A stretch of DNA of 64,000 nucleotides. Source: Topomyia yanbarensis. Lineage: Eukaryota > Arthropoda > Insecta > Diptera > Culicidae. Each line of letters begins with the position of its first letter. Positions within the stretch are counted from its first letter, which is position 1. The translations under genes were made by a program, and so were the position numbers. A model generated the notes under the pieces. That model saw only the letters and a list, made by a program, of their open reading frames with translations, made no database searches and was not told the origin of the DNA. Location: positions 157,616,580-157,680,579 of the forward strand of contig NC_080670.1 of assembly GCF_030247195.1 (NCBI RefSeq). Reading direction: 5' to 3'. Positions 23,721 through 34,679 of this stretch are shown here, one piece after another.

Positions 23721-24679
23721 GTATTTTACTCATTTACTCGGCACCTTCACATCACAGGCTTGCTAAAAGTCCGTTACGGTTGTATTCACTGAAACATGGA
23801 TGAATGCTGAGAGTAGTATAAAGTTTATTTCACTTTAATTATTTATTAATCAACAGCGTGTTAAAGTCCATAAATTTTGAAGTTCGTTGTTTAAAAACTT
23901 TCGTTTATGATATTAACCCTCAAAAGGCGAGCTAAAATCGTGGTCCCTAATATCCAGTAAGATTGAAAGCCTCTTTTTGTCTTTTTTCGTCAAGGAGAGA
24001 ACCTCTGGAACAGCTCGATCAGTTCTACTTCTATTTATAAGTCCATTAAAACTTAATCCGCCGTTGAGCGTTAAAAAGATGCCTTCAAGAGAACTTTTTT
24101 TTCCGAAAAAACACTAATTCTCTGGTGATCCGCGACAGAATACTTCATCAAAACCTCGTGCAAAAAACAGTAATTATAATATATTTAAATTAATTTACTT
24201 CATTGGAAAAAATAATAATAGAAGCGAAAGAAAAATCATGCAATTTCAACAAATGTTGTGAATACCTTTAACGTTATGTTCATCGCAGAGACTTGGTGTC
24301 TTCAAAGGAATTTTCCAGAAAAATTTTCTTATTTTTTTTTTGAACGTAGAGCCGAAAAAACGATTAAATTTACCTAACTGTGGATTGAACCATTCTGATA
24401 TAATTTATTGCAAGTGATGATACAAGACACGTAAAGAAGCTGTCATTTGTACGATAAGAATTCGTTTTAAGTATTGGCAGAAGCATTTAATGTTTGCATA
24501 AAATTGATAAAATGCTAAGCCTGTTTATTGTTGGCTTATTTATGGGACTTGTGTCAAGAGACCATGGTAATTGATTGATCAAATGGAAAGCATATGTGAT
24601 GAATAGTATCAGAATGGTTAGATCTTTCTATTAGATGAGGTATATGAGAACAGTCATTTCCGGTACGTTTTATCAATTT

Positions 24680-25023
24680 TTTCCACCTCCTCATCATTTC
24701 CTTTTCTTACTAAGCCATTCCTTTGGTTTTGAATAGTGACATGACGTCAAATTAGGCCAAAAACAACTGTTTTGAACGTGCTGCCTGGACACACTATTTC
24801 ATAAATCTCATATTCCTTGCAGCTTTGGGTCACGAATAGTTCAATACGTTTTCCACTAGTGCATATGGCCTGCCAAATCAGATACTTCGAAGCGAATTCC
24901 GACAATTTCTTGCATTTGAAACGGCTAACCGCATCATCATTGCTCGTGCAATATTTCTGTCCGGGCAACTGTTTGATATCCGCTTTGATGTTGCTCTCAT
25001 CATCAATGACGTAGCATCAGTAT
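24680..25023 (-). pseudogene. Tc1/mariner transposase, C-terminal half (split and dead)
   Basis: On the - strand the translation gives YVIDDESNIKADIKQLPGQK, then KYLIWQAICTSGKR, FVTQSCKEYEIY and, after a one-base frameshift, FWPNLTSCHYSK. These match the DDE catalytic core of a mosquito Tc1/mariner family: the first Asp is in DDES, and the second Asp, in the usual WPD motif, is Asn here. The third acidic residue is not found. The fragment stops abruptly at a TTAA MITE terminus (25024). The N-terminal half of the same transposase lies at 33790-34217 in the same orientation. Intact enzymes cut and paste at TA sites. Confidence 0.8.
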
Positions 25024-25160
25024 TTAAGGGGAGCGTCTGGTGTAGTGGGCAAAAACGACTTCTTTTTATTCGTTTGAATTATACCTCTAGTAAAGTCTCC
25101 CGAAATCTCGGTGGCCACGCTGAACTTCTTTTGTTTTAAACAGCATTCCTCGCGCGTATT
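25024..25160. mobile_element. TTAA MITE family 1, left piece (outer host of the I-type insertion)
   Basis: Starts TTAAGGGGAGCGTCTGGTGT then AGTGGGCAAAAA, and matches the reverse complement of the 58341-58676 copy from its 58676 end through GAACTTCTTTTGTTTTAAAC. Similarity fades near 25155-25160. The rest of the same MITE copy resumes at about 32124. Confidence 0.75.
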
Positions 25161-25173
25161 GGCTATAAAGCGG

Positions 25174-25241
25174 ACCCTACACAATCAGAAATATTGCCAA
25201 TAAATCATATATTGATCAATATATAGATGGTGTAAGGTCAT
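25174..25241. mobile_element. Very short palindromic MITE candidate
   Basis: GACCCTACACAATC on the left and GATGGTGTAAGGTC on the right form inverted ends. The centre contains a perfect 18-bp palindrome, ATATATTGATCAATATAT. Total length is about 68 bp. No clear target duplication is visible. Confidence 0.35.
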
Positions 25242-25276
25242 CTTGAAACTATTGATTCTGTATAATTTAAATGGGA

Positions 25277-25440
25277 TTGATTTATTTATTTATTTATTTA
25301 TTTGTGGAGCAGGGAAAAGCCCGCTGGAGTGAAGCTCATTTTCGCCTCTTCTCCAGTAGGCATAAAACCTTCTCATCTTTTCATTGTCAACAGGCAATAT
25401 GCTAACCCTAATGACAAAAAAGCTAAATACTATATAATAC
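25277..25440 (-). mobile_element. CR1-like LINE 3'-terminal fragment with TTTA-repeat tail
   Basis: Reverse-strand copy of the block at 7279-7437: CTCCAGTAGGCATAAAACCT, CTTCTCCAGTAGG and CATTGTCAACAGGCAATATG are the inverse of the first copy. The tail on the - strand is six or more AAAT units (25280-25304). No coding sequence is present. Confidence 0.7.
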
Positions 25441-25883
25441 ACAGAATATAAATAATATACAATGATAGAACATTCAAGTAAATTCAGTACCTATTAACTA
25501 TGTCTAACACAAACTCGAAAAGTGAAACTTGCTTAAGTACTACTTACAACATAATACAAAAATTTTATAAACGAAAGCAACGAAACAGTGGATATGACTT
25601 CAGAAAACTTTTGTTTGATGGTGGCTTGGGACAAATTAAAGTCGAAGGCACCAGAGAGTTGATTAAACATACGACTTCATAACAGTTTTTGCAACCGGCC
25701 GAGACGGTTGTGCCTCCGGGTGGAGGGTTTTGTTCTGGAGAGAGTGGCGGAGTGCGAGACGCTGTATGCGTTTTTGTGGGAGAGAGAGAGAGACCAGTTT
25801 GTTAAGTGTGAGTCGACAGTTGATACGTCGGAGGCGTGGTCAACGGCATCCTCGACAAGTGGTGTTTTGACAGCAAACCGCGG

Positions 25884-26250
25884 GTAGACGAATTTGCCTA
25901 CTGCGGTGGCAGAAATCGACAGTGATCGTGCCTGTACACACAGGAAAAATATACTGTATTGGTGTCGTCGGGCAATTCTAATCGACGAGAGGGGAAGCGT
26001 CACAAGTAGACCCATTTGCTCTATTTGTCTACCGCAGAAGTGGTACGACGAATAAGGAAAACAAGTGGCACCGAAAAGTGCCGCATCGACAGTGGGATTT
26101 TCGCAGCAAGCCACAGGTAGCCACATTTGTCTACCGCGGTGGTGGAAACGGAGAGAGCGCGCTTGTGGTGGTGATACCGACGAGCAGCTTAACCGGAGAG
26201 AGTTTTGAAGTGTTGCAGGTAGACCTATTTCTCTACTGAAGAAGCAACGC
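25884..26250 (+). repeat. 5' UTR subrepeats of the I-type element
   Basis: The module GTAGACNNATTTGTCTACCGC-GTGG recurs starting at 25884, 26006, 26117 and 26219 (spacing 122, 111 and 102 bp), with linking sequence containing AGCAA-CGACGAA-AAGGA words. It ends just before ORF1. Tandem 5' UTR units in non-LTR elements often carry the internal promoter, so that role is inferred here. Confidence 0.6.
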
Positions 26251-26323
26251 GACGAAGAAGGACAGCAAGTGTCACATTGTCAAACAACGGGCACCGAGTT
26301 TACAACGTAACACATGAGGTAAA

Positions 26324-27537
26324 ATGGATGACGAGATGGGAGAACGAGCAACAGACCCTCCCCCTAAGCCTGCTGAAAATGTAAGCCCGATTAGAATTAA
26401 AATTTACCCAGAGTCGTCAACGGGACCATGGATTGTATTTATTAGGCGTAAAGTAAAGGCGCTAAATATCATTCAAATTTCGAAAGATTTGACTTCGCGA
26501 TTCTCGGATGTAAAAGAGATCGTCAAAGTTAATAAAGATAAAATACGCATTGTCGTTGGTAGTCTCAAACAAGCCAATGCAATTGCTTCTTGCGAGCTTT
26601 CTACGCGTGAGTATAGATCGTATATTCCTTCAAAGGAAATTGAAATTGATGGGGTCATCACAGAATCGAGTTTGACTGTTGATGACATAATTAAGCATGG
26701 GGTTGGTCGTTTCAAAGACACTATACTTAAAGACGTAAAGATACTTGAATTGCATTCAGTATCACACGAAGGAGATAAAAAAGTTTATCTGTCTGACTCG
26801 TTTCGAGTGACTTTCGCTGGGTCTGCGCTGCCCAACTATGTCATTATCGATAAGATTCGTCTCCCTGTTCGCCTTTTTACCCTCGTGTAATGAATTGCCT
26901 TAATTGTAAACAGCTTGGCCACACAGCCACTTACTGTTCCAATAAGGCACGGTGTGGCAAATGTGGGGGTTCTCATCAAGAGGATACATGCAATGAAAAT
27001 TCAGAAAAATGTTTAATGTGCGGAGAAAACTCGCATGAGCTCCCTGCATGCCCCATTTATAAATTGCGCGAGGATAAAATTAAACGATCCTTGAAGGAGA
27101 GGTCTAAGCGCTCCTATGCAGAAATGTTGAAAAATGCTACCCCTAAACCCATCTTCTTAGAAAACACTTACACATCTCTATTTTCGGAACAGTCTGACTC
27201 CGACGGAGCGTGCGAAGGTACATCATTTGTTTTACCCGGAAATTCCAGAAAAAGAAAACAGTCTTCTTTTCCCAAGCTGCCAAGAAAGGGCCTTAAAATT
27301 TCTCCACCAATAAATAAACTGCGCCCAAAACCGAAAAATTCCGATTCAAAACCGAAATCAATTCCGCCCGGTTTTGGGAACGTACAATCCAAACAGAACA
27401 CCATTACTGGAAATAATAAAATTTCGACTTCCTCTGAGCCTCAGCCGGGGGTAGGATTATTGAAATTTTCTGAAATTGTTGATTGGATTTTTAAAGCATT
27501 CAATATTTCTGAACCACTAAAGAGTATACTTTAAGCT
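26324..27537 (+). pseudogene. ORF1 (gag-like nucleic-acid-binding protein) of the I-type element, one frameshift
   Basis: The first piece (26324-26890, 188 codons) has an N-terminal nucleic-acid-binding-like region (GPWIVFIRRKVKALNI...). The second (26890-27537) opens with three CCHC zinc knuckles: CLNCKQLGHTATYC, CGKCGGSHQEDTC and CLMCGENSHELPAC. It then has a basic, proline-rich tail. In related elements these form one protein that coats the element RNA. Here the frame is lost in the T-run around 26873-26877; the second frame reads back upstream as FYPRVMNC, the usual junction. The TAATG overlap at 26888 is therefore a by-product of a one-base indel, not a designed restart. Confidence 0.8.
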
Positions 27538-27633
27538 TTCCTCCCAACAATTAGAACATTTTTAGAGCAGCTGATTGCTCAATGGCCCATCCTTGCAGCA
27601 ATTATATCCTTCAATGGTTAATTCAACTCCTAA

Positions 27634-30600
27634 GGTGAAAGACTGCATCACTGTTTACAGTGGAATTGCAGAAGTATCATACCAAAAATTGATTCCTTAA
27701 AAATTTTACTGCATAATTTAAAATGCGATGCTTTTGCTCTATGTGAAACATGGCTTACCTCAAACATTAATTTCAACTTAAATGATTTCAACATTATTCG
27801 CCTAGACCGAGACACCCCGTATGGAGGAGTGCTCCTAGGAATTAAAAAGTGCTATTCTTTCTATAGAATTACCATCCCCATGATTGCTGGCATTGAGGCT
27901 GTAGCAGTCCAAACGAATATTAAAGGCAAAGACATGTCTATCGCTTCTATATATATACCTCCCAAAGTTCAAATTGGACAACGTCAAATTTTTGAGGTAG
28001 TGGAATCCATGGCTGCTCCGCGTCTGATACTGGGAGACTTCAACTCGCACGGAGTATTGTGGGGTTCCCTCTACAATGATAATCGATCCTCTTTAATGTA
28101 CAATGTTTGTGACGAATTTAATATGACAGTTTTGAATACTGGCGAAACAACACGCATCCCCAGACCTCCTGCACGTCCAAGTGCATTAGATCTATCTCTG
28201 TGCTCGACATCACTTCGGTTAGATTGCACGTGGAAGGTTGTACCTGATCCTCACGGTAGAGATCATTTGCCAATCGTTGCTTCAATTAACAGTGAATTAG
28301 GCCTTTCGAATTCAATCAATGTTCCTTATGACTTAACACGAAATATTGATTGGAAAACATACGAAACATTAATTTCCACTTCTCTTGCTTCGACAGAAGA
28401 GCTACCCCCTACCGAAGAATATGAATTCCTAGCGGGTTTAATTATTGAAGCAGCAGAACAAGCCCAAACGAAATGCAATCCTGGAATGACAATAAATAGA
28501 CGGCCTCCTAATCCTTGGTGGGACAAAGAGTGCTCTGATGCATATGAAGCTAAACAAGTTGCCTACAAAGAAATTATGAAACAGAAAGGGGGTATACGTG
28601 AGAACTTTGAAAATTATTTCATTTTGCAAAACAAATTTGACAGTATACGTCGTGCCAAAAGTCTAGTTATTGGAGACGCTTCGTTGATGGCTTGTCAAGA
28701 GAAACATCAATGAGTACTCTTTGGAACACAGCCAGAAGAATAAGGAATCGAAACGTGACTAATGAAAGCGAAGATTTTTCGAATCGTTGGATATTTAATT
28801 TTGCCAAGAAAATTTGTCCAGATTCTGCTCCTGCGCAGAAAATCATTCCCGATGCTCCCACAAGTAACGATTTCATAGATTCGCCTTTGACAATGATGGA
28901 ATTTTCAATTGCACTCCTCTCATGCAACAATAATGCTCCGGGACTAGACAGAATTAAATTCAACTTGGTGAAGAATCTGCCTGACCTAGCAAAAAGACGC
29001 TTGTTGAATTTATTCAACAAGTTTCTTGAGCAGAATATTGTCCCGCGCGACTGGAGACAAGTGAGAGTTATCGCCATTCCAAAACCGGGAAAATCAGCCT
29101 CCGATCATAACTCGTATCGACCGACTGCAATGATATCCTGCATCAGGAAATTGTTGGAAAAAATTATCCTACGACGTCTCGACAATTGGGTTGAGGCGAA
29201 CGGCTTGCTCTCAGATACCCAGTTTGGTTTTCGGAGAGGAAAGGGAACGAATGATTGCCTGGCGCTACTTTCGTCAGAAATCCAACTCGCTTACGCAAAA
29301 AAAGAACAAATGGCGTCTGTGTTCTTAGACATAAAAGGAGCATTCGACTCAGTCGCCATTGATGTTCTCTCGGAGAAGCTACATCAATGTGGTCTTTCAC
29401 CGATATTAAATAATTATTTATACAATTTATTGTCAGAAAAGCACATGCATTTTTCATATGGCGATTTGGCGACACTCAGAATAAGTTACATGGGCCTCCC
29501 ACAAGGCTCTTGTCTAAGCCCCCTTCTCTATAATTTTTACGTGAATGACATTGATAATTGCATTGTCAGCCCATGCACTTTAAGACAACTTGCAGATGAT
29601 GGGGTGGTTTCTGCCACAGGACCAAAAGCTATAAATTTACAACAACCATTGCAAGATAGCTTGGATAATTTATCAATTTGGGCTTTAAAGCTGGGCATCG
29701 ATTTCTCTACGGTGAAAACAGAGTTGGTCGTTTTCTCAAGGAAGCGTGATCCAGCTCAGCTTCAGCTTCAGTTGGTTGGTAGAACGATAGCCCAAGTCCT
29801 GACTTTTAAATACCTTGGAATTTGGTTCGATTCTAAAGGCACATGGGGAGGCCACATTAGGTATCTAATAACGAAATGCCAACAAAGGATAAATTTTCTG
29901 CGAACAATAACTGGATCATGGTGGGGTTCTCATCCAAGTGACATGATAAGATTGTATCAAACAACAATACTTTCAGTAATGGAATATGGGTGCATCTGTT
30001 TCCGTTCAGCTGCGAACACTCACATTATTAAACTGGAACGGATACAGTATCGCTGTTTACGAATTGCCTTAGGTTGCATGCAGTCGACCCATACGATGAG
30101 TCTTGAAGTACTAGCGGGAGTTCTTCCTTTAAAAGACCGATTCTGGGATCTCTCCTCTCGTTTACTTATTCGATGTGAGGTTATGAACCCACTGGTAATT
30201 TTGAAAGACTTGTCGAGCTTCAACCCCAAACCAGATTCATGACAGTGTATTTCAATCACATGTCACAAGAAATAACGCCTTCTAGGTATGTTCCCACATA
30301 CGTCAATATACTAGATACTCCTGAATCCACTTTATTCTTCGACACGTCCATGCAAGCAGAGATTCGTGGAATTCCGGATCATCTACGCTCGCGGGAGATC
30401 CCTAAAATATTCACAAGTAAATATCAACACGTAGACTGCCTTAAAATGTTTTACACTGATGGGTCACGAATCAGTGAGGCCACTGGTTTCGGTATTTTCA
30501 ACAATAATTTTTCAATTTCTCTCAAACTTGCAGAACCCGCCTCTGTTTATATAGCGGAACTAGCAGCAGTTCACTATAGTTTGCAAATAATTAATACTTT

Positions 30601-31297
30601 ACCCCCGAACCATTACTTTATCCTCACTGATATTCTCAGCACAATTGCAGCTCTACGCTCAAAGAGGATTGATAATCAAGATCCTTTCTTTTTGGGGAAG
30701 ATACGAAAATCTCTGAGTAACCTAACAAGAAAATGTTATAAATTTACCCTAGTGTGGCTCCCTGCCCATTGCTCTATTGCGGGAAATGAGAAAGCTGATA
30801 ATTTAGCCAAGATTGGTGCACTAGATGGTGAAATATATGAAAGACCCATCGCTTACAATGAATTTTATAGCGCTTCTCGACAGAGGACACTTGCTAGTTG
30901 GCAAACATCTTGGGACAATGGAGATATGGGACGATGGCTACACTCAATTATCCCTAAGGTATCAACGAAGGCATGGTTCAAAGGATTGGATGTAAGTCGG
31001 GACTTCATCCGTGTGATGTCAAGGCTCATGTCCAATCATTATACTTTAGATGCGTATCTCCGTCGTATTGGGCTCGCTGAGGGTAATCATTGTGCTTGTG
31101 GAGAGGGTTACCATGACATTGAGCATGTTATTTGGTCCTGCACTGAATATCGTGAAGCCAGATCACAATTAGTAGATTCTTTACAAGTCCGAGGAAGACC
31201 AATCCATGTTCCTGTTAGAGACATCCTGGCGTATCGCGATCCTCTATACATGGAACTTATCTATCATTTTCTAAAAACAGCGTCTGTCAAAATTTAA
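27634..31297 (+). pseudogene. ORF2 of the I-type element: endonuclease, reverse transcriptase, RNase H (two frameshifts)
   Basis: Endonuclease: QWNCRS, CETW, LILGDFNSH, SALDLS and GRDHLPIV all present (27650-28290). Reverse transcriptase (28692-30242): NAPGLDRI, TQFGFRRGKGTND, FLDIKGAFDSV, GLPQGSCLSPLLYN and the catalytic motif as LADDGVV. RNase H (30239-31297): FYTDGS, YIAELAAV, LTDILSTI and LPAHCSIAGNEKADNLAK supply the acidic residues and His. The C-terminal block FIRVMSRLMSNHYTL through RGRPIHVPVRDIL follows. Frame is lost in an A-run near 28655 and a C-run near 30226, each by one base. No other stop interrupts the domains, so the copy is young or carries assembly errors. Confidence 0.85.
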
Positions 31298-32123
31298 TTA
31301 AATTCATCTCCTCATACTCTCATCCAAGGCTAATCATCCACCAATTAAAGTGTCCTAGAATATTCAGTTTTTAAATTTAGACAATAACAGAAAAAAGTAA
31401 ATAAATACACCCGAAAATACTAGATCATTATGAAATATAACAATGTAAGGAAAAAAGCAAACAATAAAGTGATTTCAGTGTTAGTTTTAGACAAATTACT
31501 AGTATAGGTAAAATTAGTCTTAAGGATTTTTGTAACGTGCTATGTAAAAAAAGAAACTGGCGTAAAAAGCTTTTGCAAATGCCGTGTCAAATAAACGCAT
31601 GGAAAAAAATCACATGACACAACATTTTTCGGTTACCTTGCGGAAGCGAAAACTTGAAAAAAGGATGTTAGCCTAATAACACGGTATCAACACTTCCTAA
31701 CTTGTAAGGTATATAGTGACTCGAGTTGCTGAACAGAACTATGTACCATCAAGAGTCAAGAAATTGTTGTAACTACTTCAACACCATCAACAATTAAGTC
31801 GCTCCTCACGCTGCCAGCAATCAATAATATTCCATAACTAATTTAGAAATCATATCCTGCCGGAAAATACTTTAATTCGAGGTCCGCCCTTCCTTGACCA
31901 TGATGTACAATATATGCTCGTTTTGTGTAATATACATGTTCATGGCAGAAATAAGAAATAGGACCCTTTTCTTATGAAAATAATATTTTCCATATTGATT
32001 TCATTTTTCATACTTGTTTTATATCATTACGTAAGAAAGGACAAACCCTCCCTCCCCCTTTGATAAGAATTCGTAAGATATTTTGAAACTCCCCCTCCCC
32101 CCATATTCCCCCATTACTAGTGT

Positions 32124-32267
32124 ATGGCCCCTATATGTGGCTCTGCGTTACTGAAAATGTTTTTTTCATGCACAATGAATGTATAAATAAATCTTAACAT
32201 TACACAAAAGATCCATTGTTGTCTTGCCTTAAAAATCGTAAAACAAAATAACTTTCGGTATGAGCAC
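32124..32267. mobile_element. TTAA MITE family 1, middle piece
   Basis: Matches the reverse complement of about 58365-58500: GGCTCTG-GT-ACTG, TGCACAATGAATGTATAAAT, CTTAACATTACACAAAAGAT and CGTAAAACAAAATAACTTTC. It is followed by GTATGAGCAC, where a hAT element inserted. The final 30 bp of the MITE lie at 33760-33789. Confidence 0.75.
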
Positions 32268-33759
32268 TAGAGTGGCTCGCAGATGTATGGGAATACTTCA
32301 AAATGATTCCTGTGCAAAATTTGGTAGCGGTTGGTTGCTTACCGGGTTTGCGCATTGCGTTAAAAGTTTGTATGGGATTTTATATGGGGAAATCAATTAT
32401 TTTGCAGTTACGTTAAGAAAGATTGCTATTTCACTCAATTTAAAAAATAGGCTTTATAAAACTATGGTTCAAACCTTGTTTAACAACTTTGTCGAAGACG
32501 GTAACTAGCTACGAGCTTTCAAAAAATAGTTACAACGATTTTAAAACTTATGGTACAATCCAAATGCAGAAATTTATCATTTTCGACATTAAAAACTGAA
32601 ATAAATGAGAATATAGTCATCGCATGATACTTGGTACCGTTGAATGAAATGTTCAGAATGAATTGTTGAATAACATAGACGTAGTCCGAAAATGAAAAGA
32701 AGGGGGGCTTGTGTACTCCCCAGTCCCTTTTTTGGATTGTTTTGTATAAGAATCATTACGTCCTTGTAAATGTTAACAACTGAACTTTCTTAATATTTTG
32801 ATAGACCCAAATATGAATCATACTACAATTTTTGTTGTGGAAAATAATATTCACAATATTTAGGATTTACACCTACAAATTTATGTGTTGTTTTTGCTTG
32901 AGGCTAAAACTAATTCAGGTGGTCTGGAAATCGCGTCGGGCTCTAACCTGAAGTATATTTCTGGTTTGCCAACATCACAACTGCTATGCGTGTAGCTAAC
33001 CCAATTTCATCAAAAAACGTTTGTTTGAAGTAACTATCCTGGTTTCGTTCCAAGATTCTCAAACGAAAACGTCAATAGAAACAATTCCGAGACTTCAAGG
33101 AATCTAAGGATATGCATTTTTTTTAATTCTGACACTGAACGGTACCGTTATACCATTTTAAATAAGATAATAGTAGAGCCCTTAAATAGTAGCAATCCAA
33201 CACGTAAGATTATTTTTTAATTCGGCGGTATGTTATACTAAACTATCTAGAAAAGGGACTGGGGAGTACACAAGCCACACCACCTCTTCTTTTCATTTTC
33301 CGACTACATCTATGTTATTCAGTAATTCATTCTGAACATTTCATTCGAAGGTACCAAGTCTCTGCGATGACTATATTCTCATTTATTTAAGTGTAAAGTA
33401 TCGGTGTCGGTGGTGTACTGACAGTGTTGGAAGAAATAATGAATTTCTGCATTTGGATTGAACCATAAGCTTTAAAATCGTTGTAACTGTTTTTTGAAAA
33501 CTCGTAGCTAGTTACCGTCTTCGACAAAGTTGTTAACCAAGGTTTGAACTATAGTTTTTCATATTGAATGAAATTGCGATCTTTATTACAGTAAATGCAA
33601 AATAATTGATTTTCCCATATAAAATCCCACACAAACTTTGAACGCATTGCGCCATCCCGGGAAGCAACCGACCGCTCCCAAACTTTGCACATGCATTTGG
33701 GACCACAAAAGGAAGTTCAAGAGTGCTGTACTGAAAAATGTCATATTCGAGCCACTCTA
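32268..33759. mobile_element. Foldback hAT-like element with perfect TIR and 8-bp duplication
   Basis: Begins TAGAGTGGCTCG and ends CGAGCCACTCTA. ATGAGCAC lies directly outside both ends (32260-32267 and 33760-33767). The inverted similarity continues inward about 470-500 bp: for example CTAGCTACGAG with CTCGTAGCTAG, AACAACTTTGTCGAAGACGG with its inverse, and TGTACTCCCCAGTCCC with GGGACTGGGGAGTACA. A spacer of about 500 bp lies between the arms. TAGAG-type ends plus an 8-bp duplication fit hAT. No transposase frame exists, so it is non-autonomous. Confidence 0.85.
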
Positions 33760-33789
33760 ATGAGCACCTTATACCAGACGCCCCCTTAA
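33760..33789. mobile_element. TTAA MITE family 1, right terminus
   Basis: ATGAGCACCTTATACCAGAC then GCCCCCTTAA. This corresponds to the reverse complement of the 58341 end (TTAAGGGGGTGTCTGGTGTA). The TTAA (33786-33789) abuts the mariner N-terminal half. Confidence 0.8.
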
Positions 33790-34217
33790 CTTGTAGCGTC
33801 GTATTGAGTTTTTTGCTCGCGCGTTTTTGGCAATACTTTGCTGGTTTTCGTCCCGATTTGGAAAGTTCTGTATCCGGAATGAAAACGTATAAACGTTTTC
33901 AATCCGGATCTTTTCTTGGCCCACTAGACGAAACTTTGCGAAACATCTAATTTTCTGGCCAAATCCCATGTTAAAAATATTCGGATTTCGCTTGATATGA
34001 GAAAAAATGTCCTGTTGATTTTTTTACTCGTTGTTCCTGGTTTGCATGCAGCTCCTGACTTGTGGCGCACTGTAATCCGTTCCAATCTTTGGAGGGCCTT
34101 TGAGACGGTCAGATGATGTATGTCCATCAGTTTTCCTAAGAGACTACACGACAACCCAAGATGTTGTAAGTAGGTGAAAAAAAATCTTTTGCAAACGGTT
34201 TGCTGATTTTTCTCCAT
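33790..34217 (-). pseudogene. Tc1/mariner transposase, N-terminal half (split)
   Basis: On the - strand an ATG at 34217 opens MEKNQQTVCKRFFFTYLQ, then LTVSKALQRLERITVRHKSG, TTSKKINRTFFLIS and DLARKLDVSQSFV. This is the double helix-turn-helix DNA-binding region of a Tc1/mariner transposase. After a frameshift, NRDENQQSIAKNARAKNS continues the linker up to the TTAA MITE end at 33789. The catalytic part, in the same orientation, resumes at 25023. Length of both halves is about 235 codons of the usual 340 or so. It is inactive. Confidence 0.75.
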
Positions 34218-34364
34218 CTCGATCGAAATCTTACTGACAACTGCCAAACTAAGTGGATGTAAACAACACACTCTAAAAAGAAACTGGGCAAATTTTGGTT
34301 AATTTCTGTCAAGTATGAGAAAAGTTAAGCAAGTTTCAAACCATCGCAATAATTATCTACACAC

Positions 34365-34540
34365 CCTTTATTCGTTAATTTTTTTTTTATTTTTTCCATA
34401 TTTTAAATTTATAACATACCCGAGGTTCAATTCCAAAAAAATGCTTTGATTTGAAAGGTCGAAACCGTACAATTATCCTAATCGATATTCAAATAAGAAG
34501 TTATTTGTTAAAATCGGGCCCATCAGTATTTTAAGTCTCC
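34365..34540. mobile_element. Relic of the hAT-like family (right-end region)
   Basis: CTAATCGATATTCAAATAAG, AAGTTAT, then CGGGCCCATCAGTA corresponds to CTAATCGATGTTGAAATAAG, AAGTCAT, then CGGCCCGTCAGTA at 16291-16335 in the hAT-like element. The T-rich tract before it also corresponds. The extreme terminus is gone. Confidence 0.5.
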
Positions 34541-34679
34541 TAAATAAATGATTGAAATTTGAAAAATTGAATATGTTCGACAAAAATGTGCCTAATATGG
34601 TAAATGGAATTCTCTAAGTTCTGAAAATATTTCCTTGTATTGAAAAGTTGGCGATAGACCTCGGCATCTACCGGTTGGC

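Larger units (their letters stand above)
21768..24679. other. Largely low-copy region, no confirmed gene
   Basis: This stretch has fewer visible repeats than its surroundings. It contains a weak exon candidate (22077-22259, -), a TATA-like CTATAAATAT near 23305 with no linked reading frame, and a pre-miRNA-like hairpin at 23647-23720. No domain-bearing ORF was recognised. Confidence 0.4.
25682..31606 (+). mobile_element. Nearly full-length I-type (RNase H-bearing) non-LTR retrotransposon
   Basis: The order is a 5' UTR with subrepeats, ORF1 with zinc knuckles (26324-27534), an apurinic-type endonuclease, reverse transcriptase and RNase H (27634-31297), then a 3' UTR ending near GTGTCAAATAAACGCATGG and an A-run. 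An RNase H after the RT places it in the I superfamily (I/Loner/LOA group). The exact clade is not settled. The element is complete apart from one-base frameshifts. It lies inside the TTAA MITE whose pieces are at 25024 and 32124. A tail fragment of the same family occurs at 43190-43536. Confidence 0.85.

Noticed and set aside
26886..26894. TAATG stop/start overlap between the two parts of ORF1, resembling termination-reinitiation in some LINEs
   Set aside because: The frame of the second part reads upstream into the conserved junction (FYPRVMNC), and a T-run lies at the break, so a one-base indel explains it.
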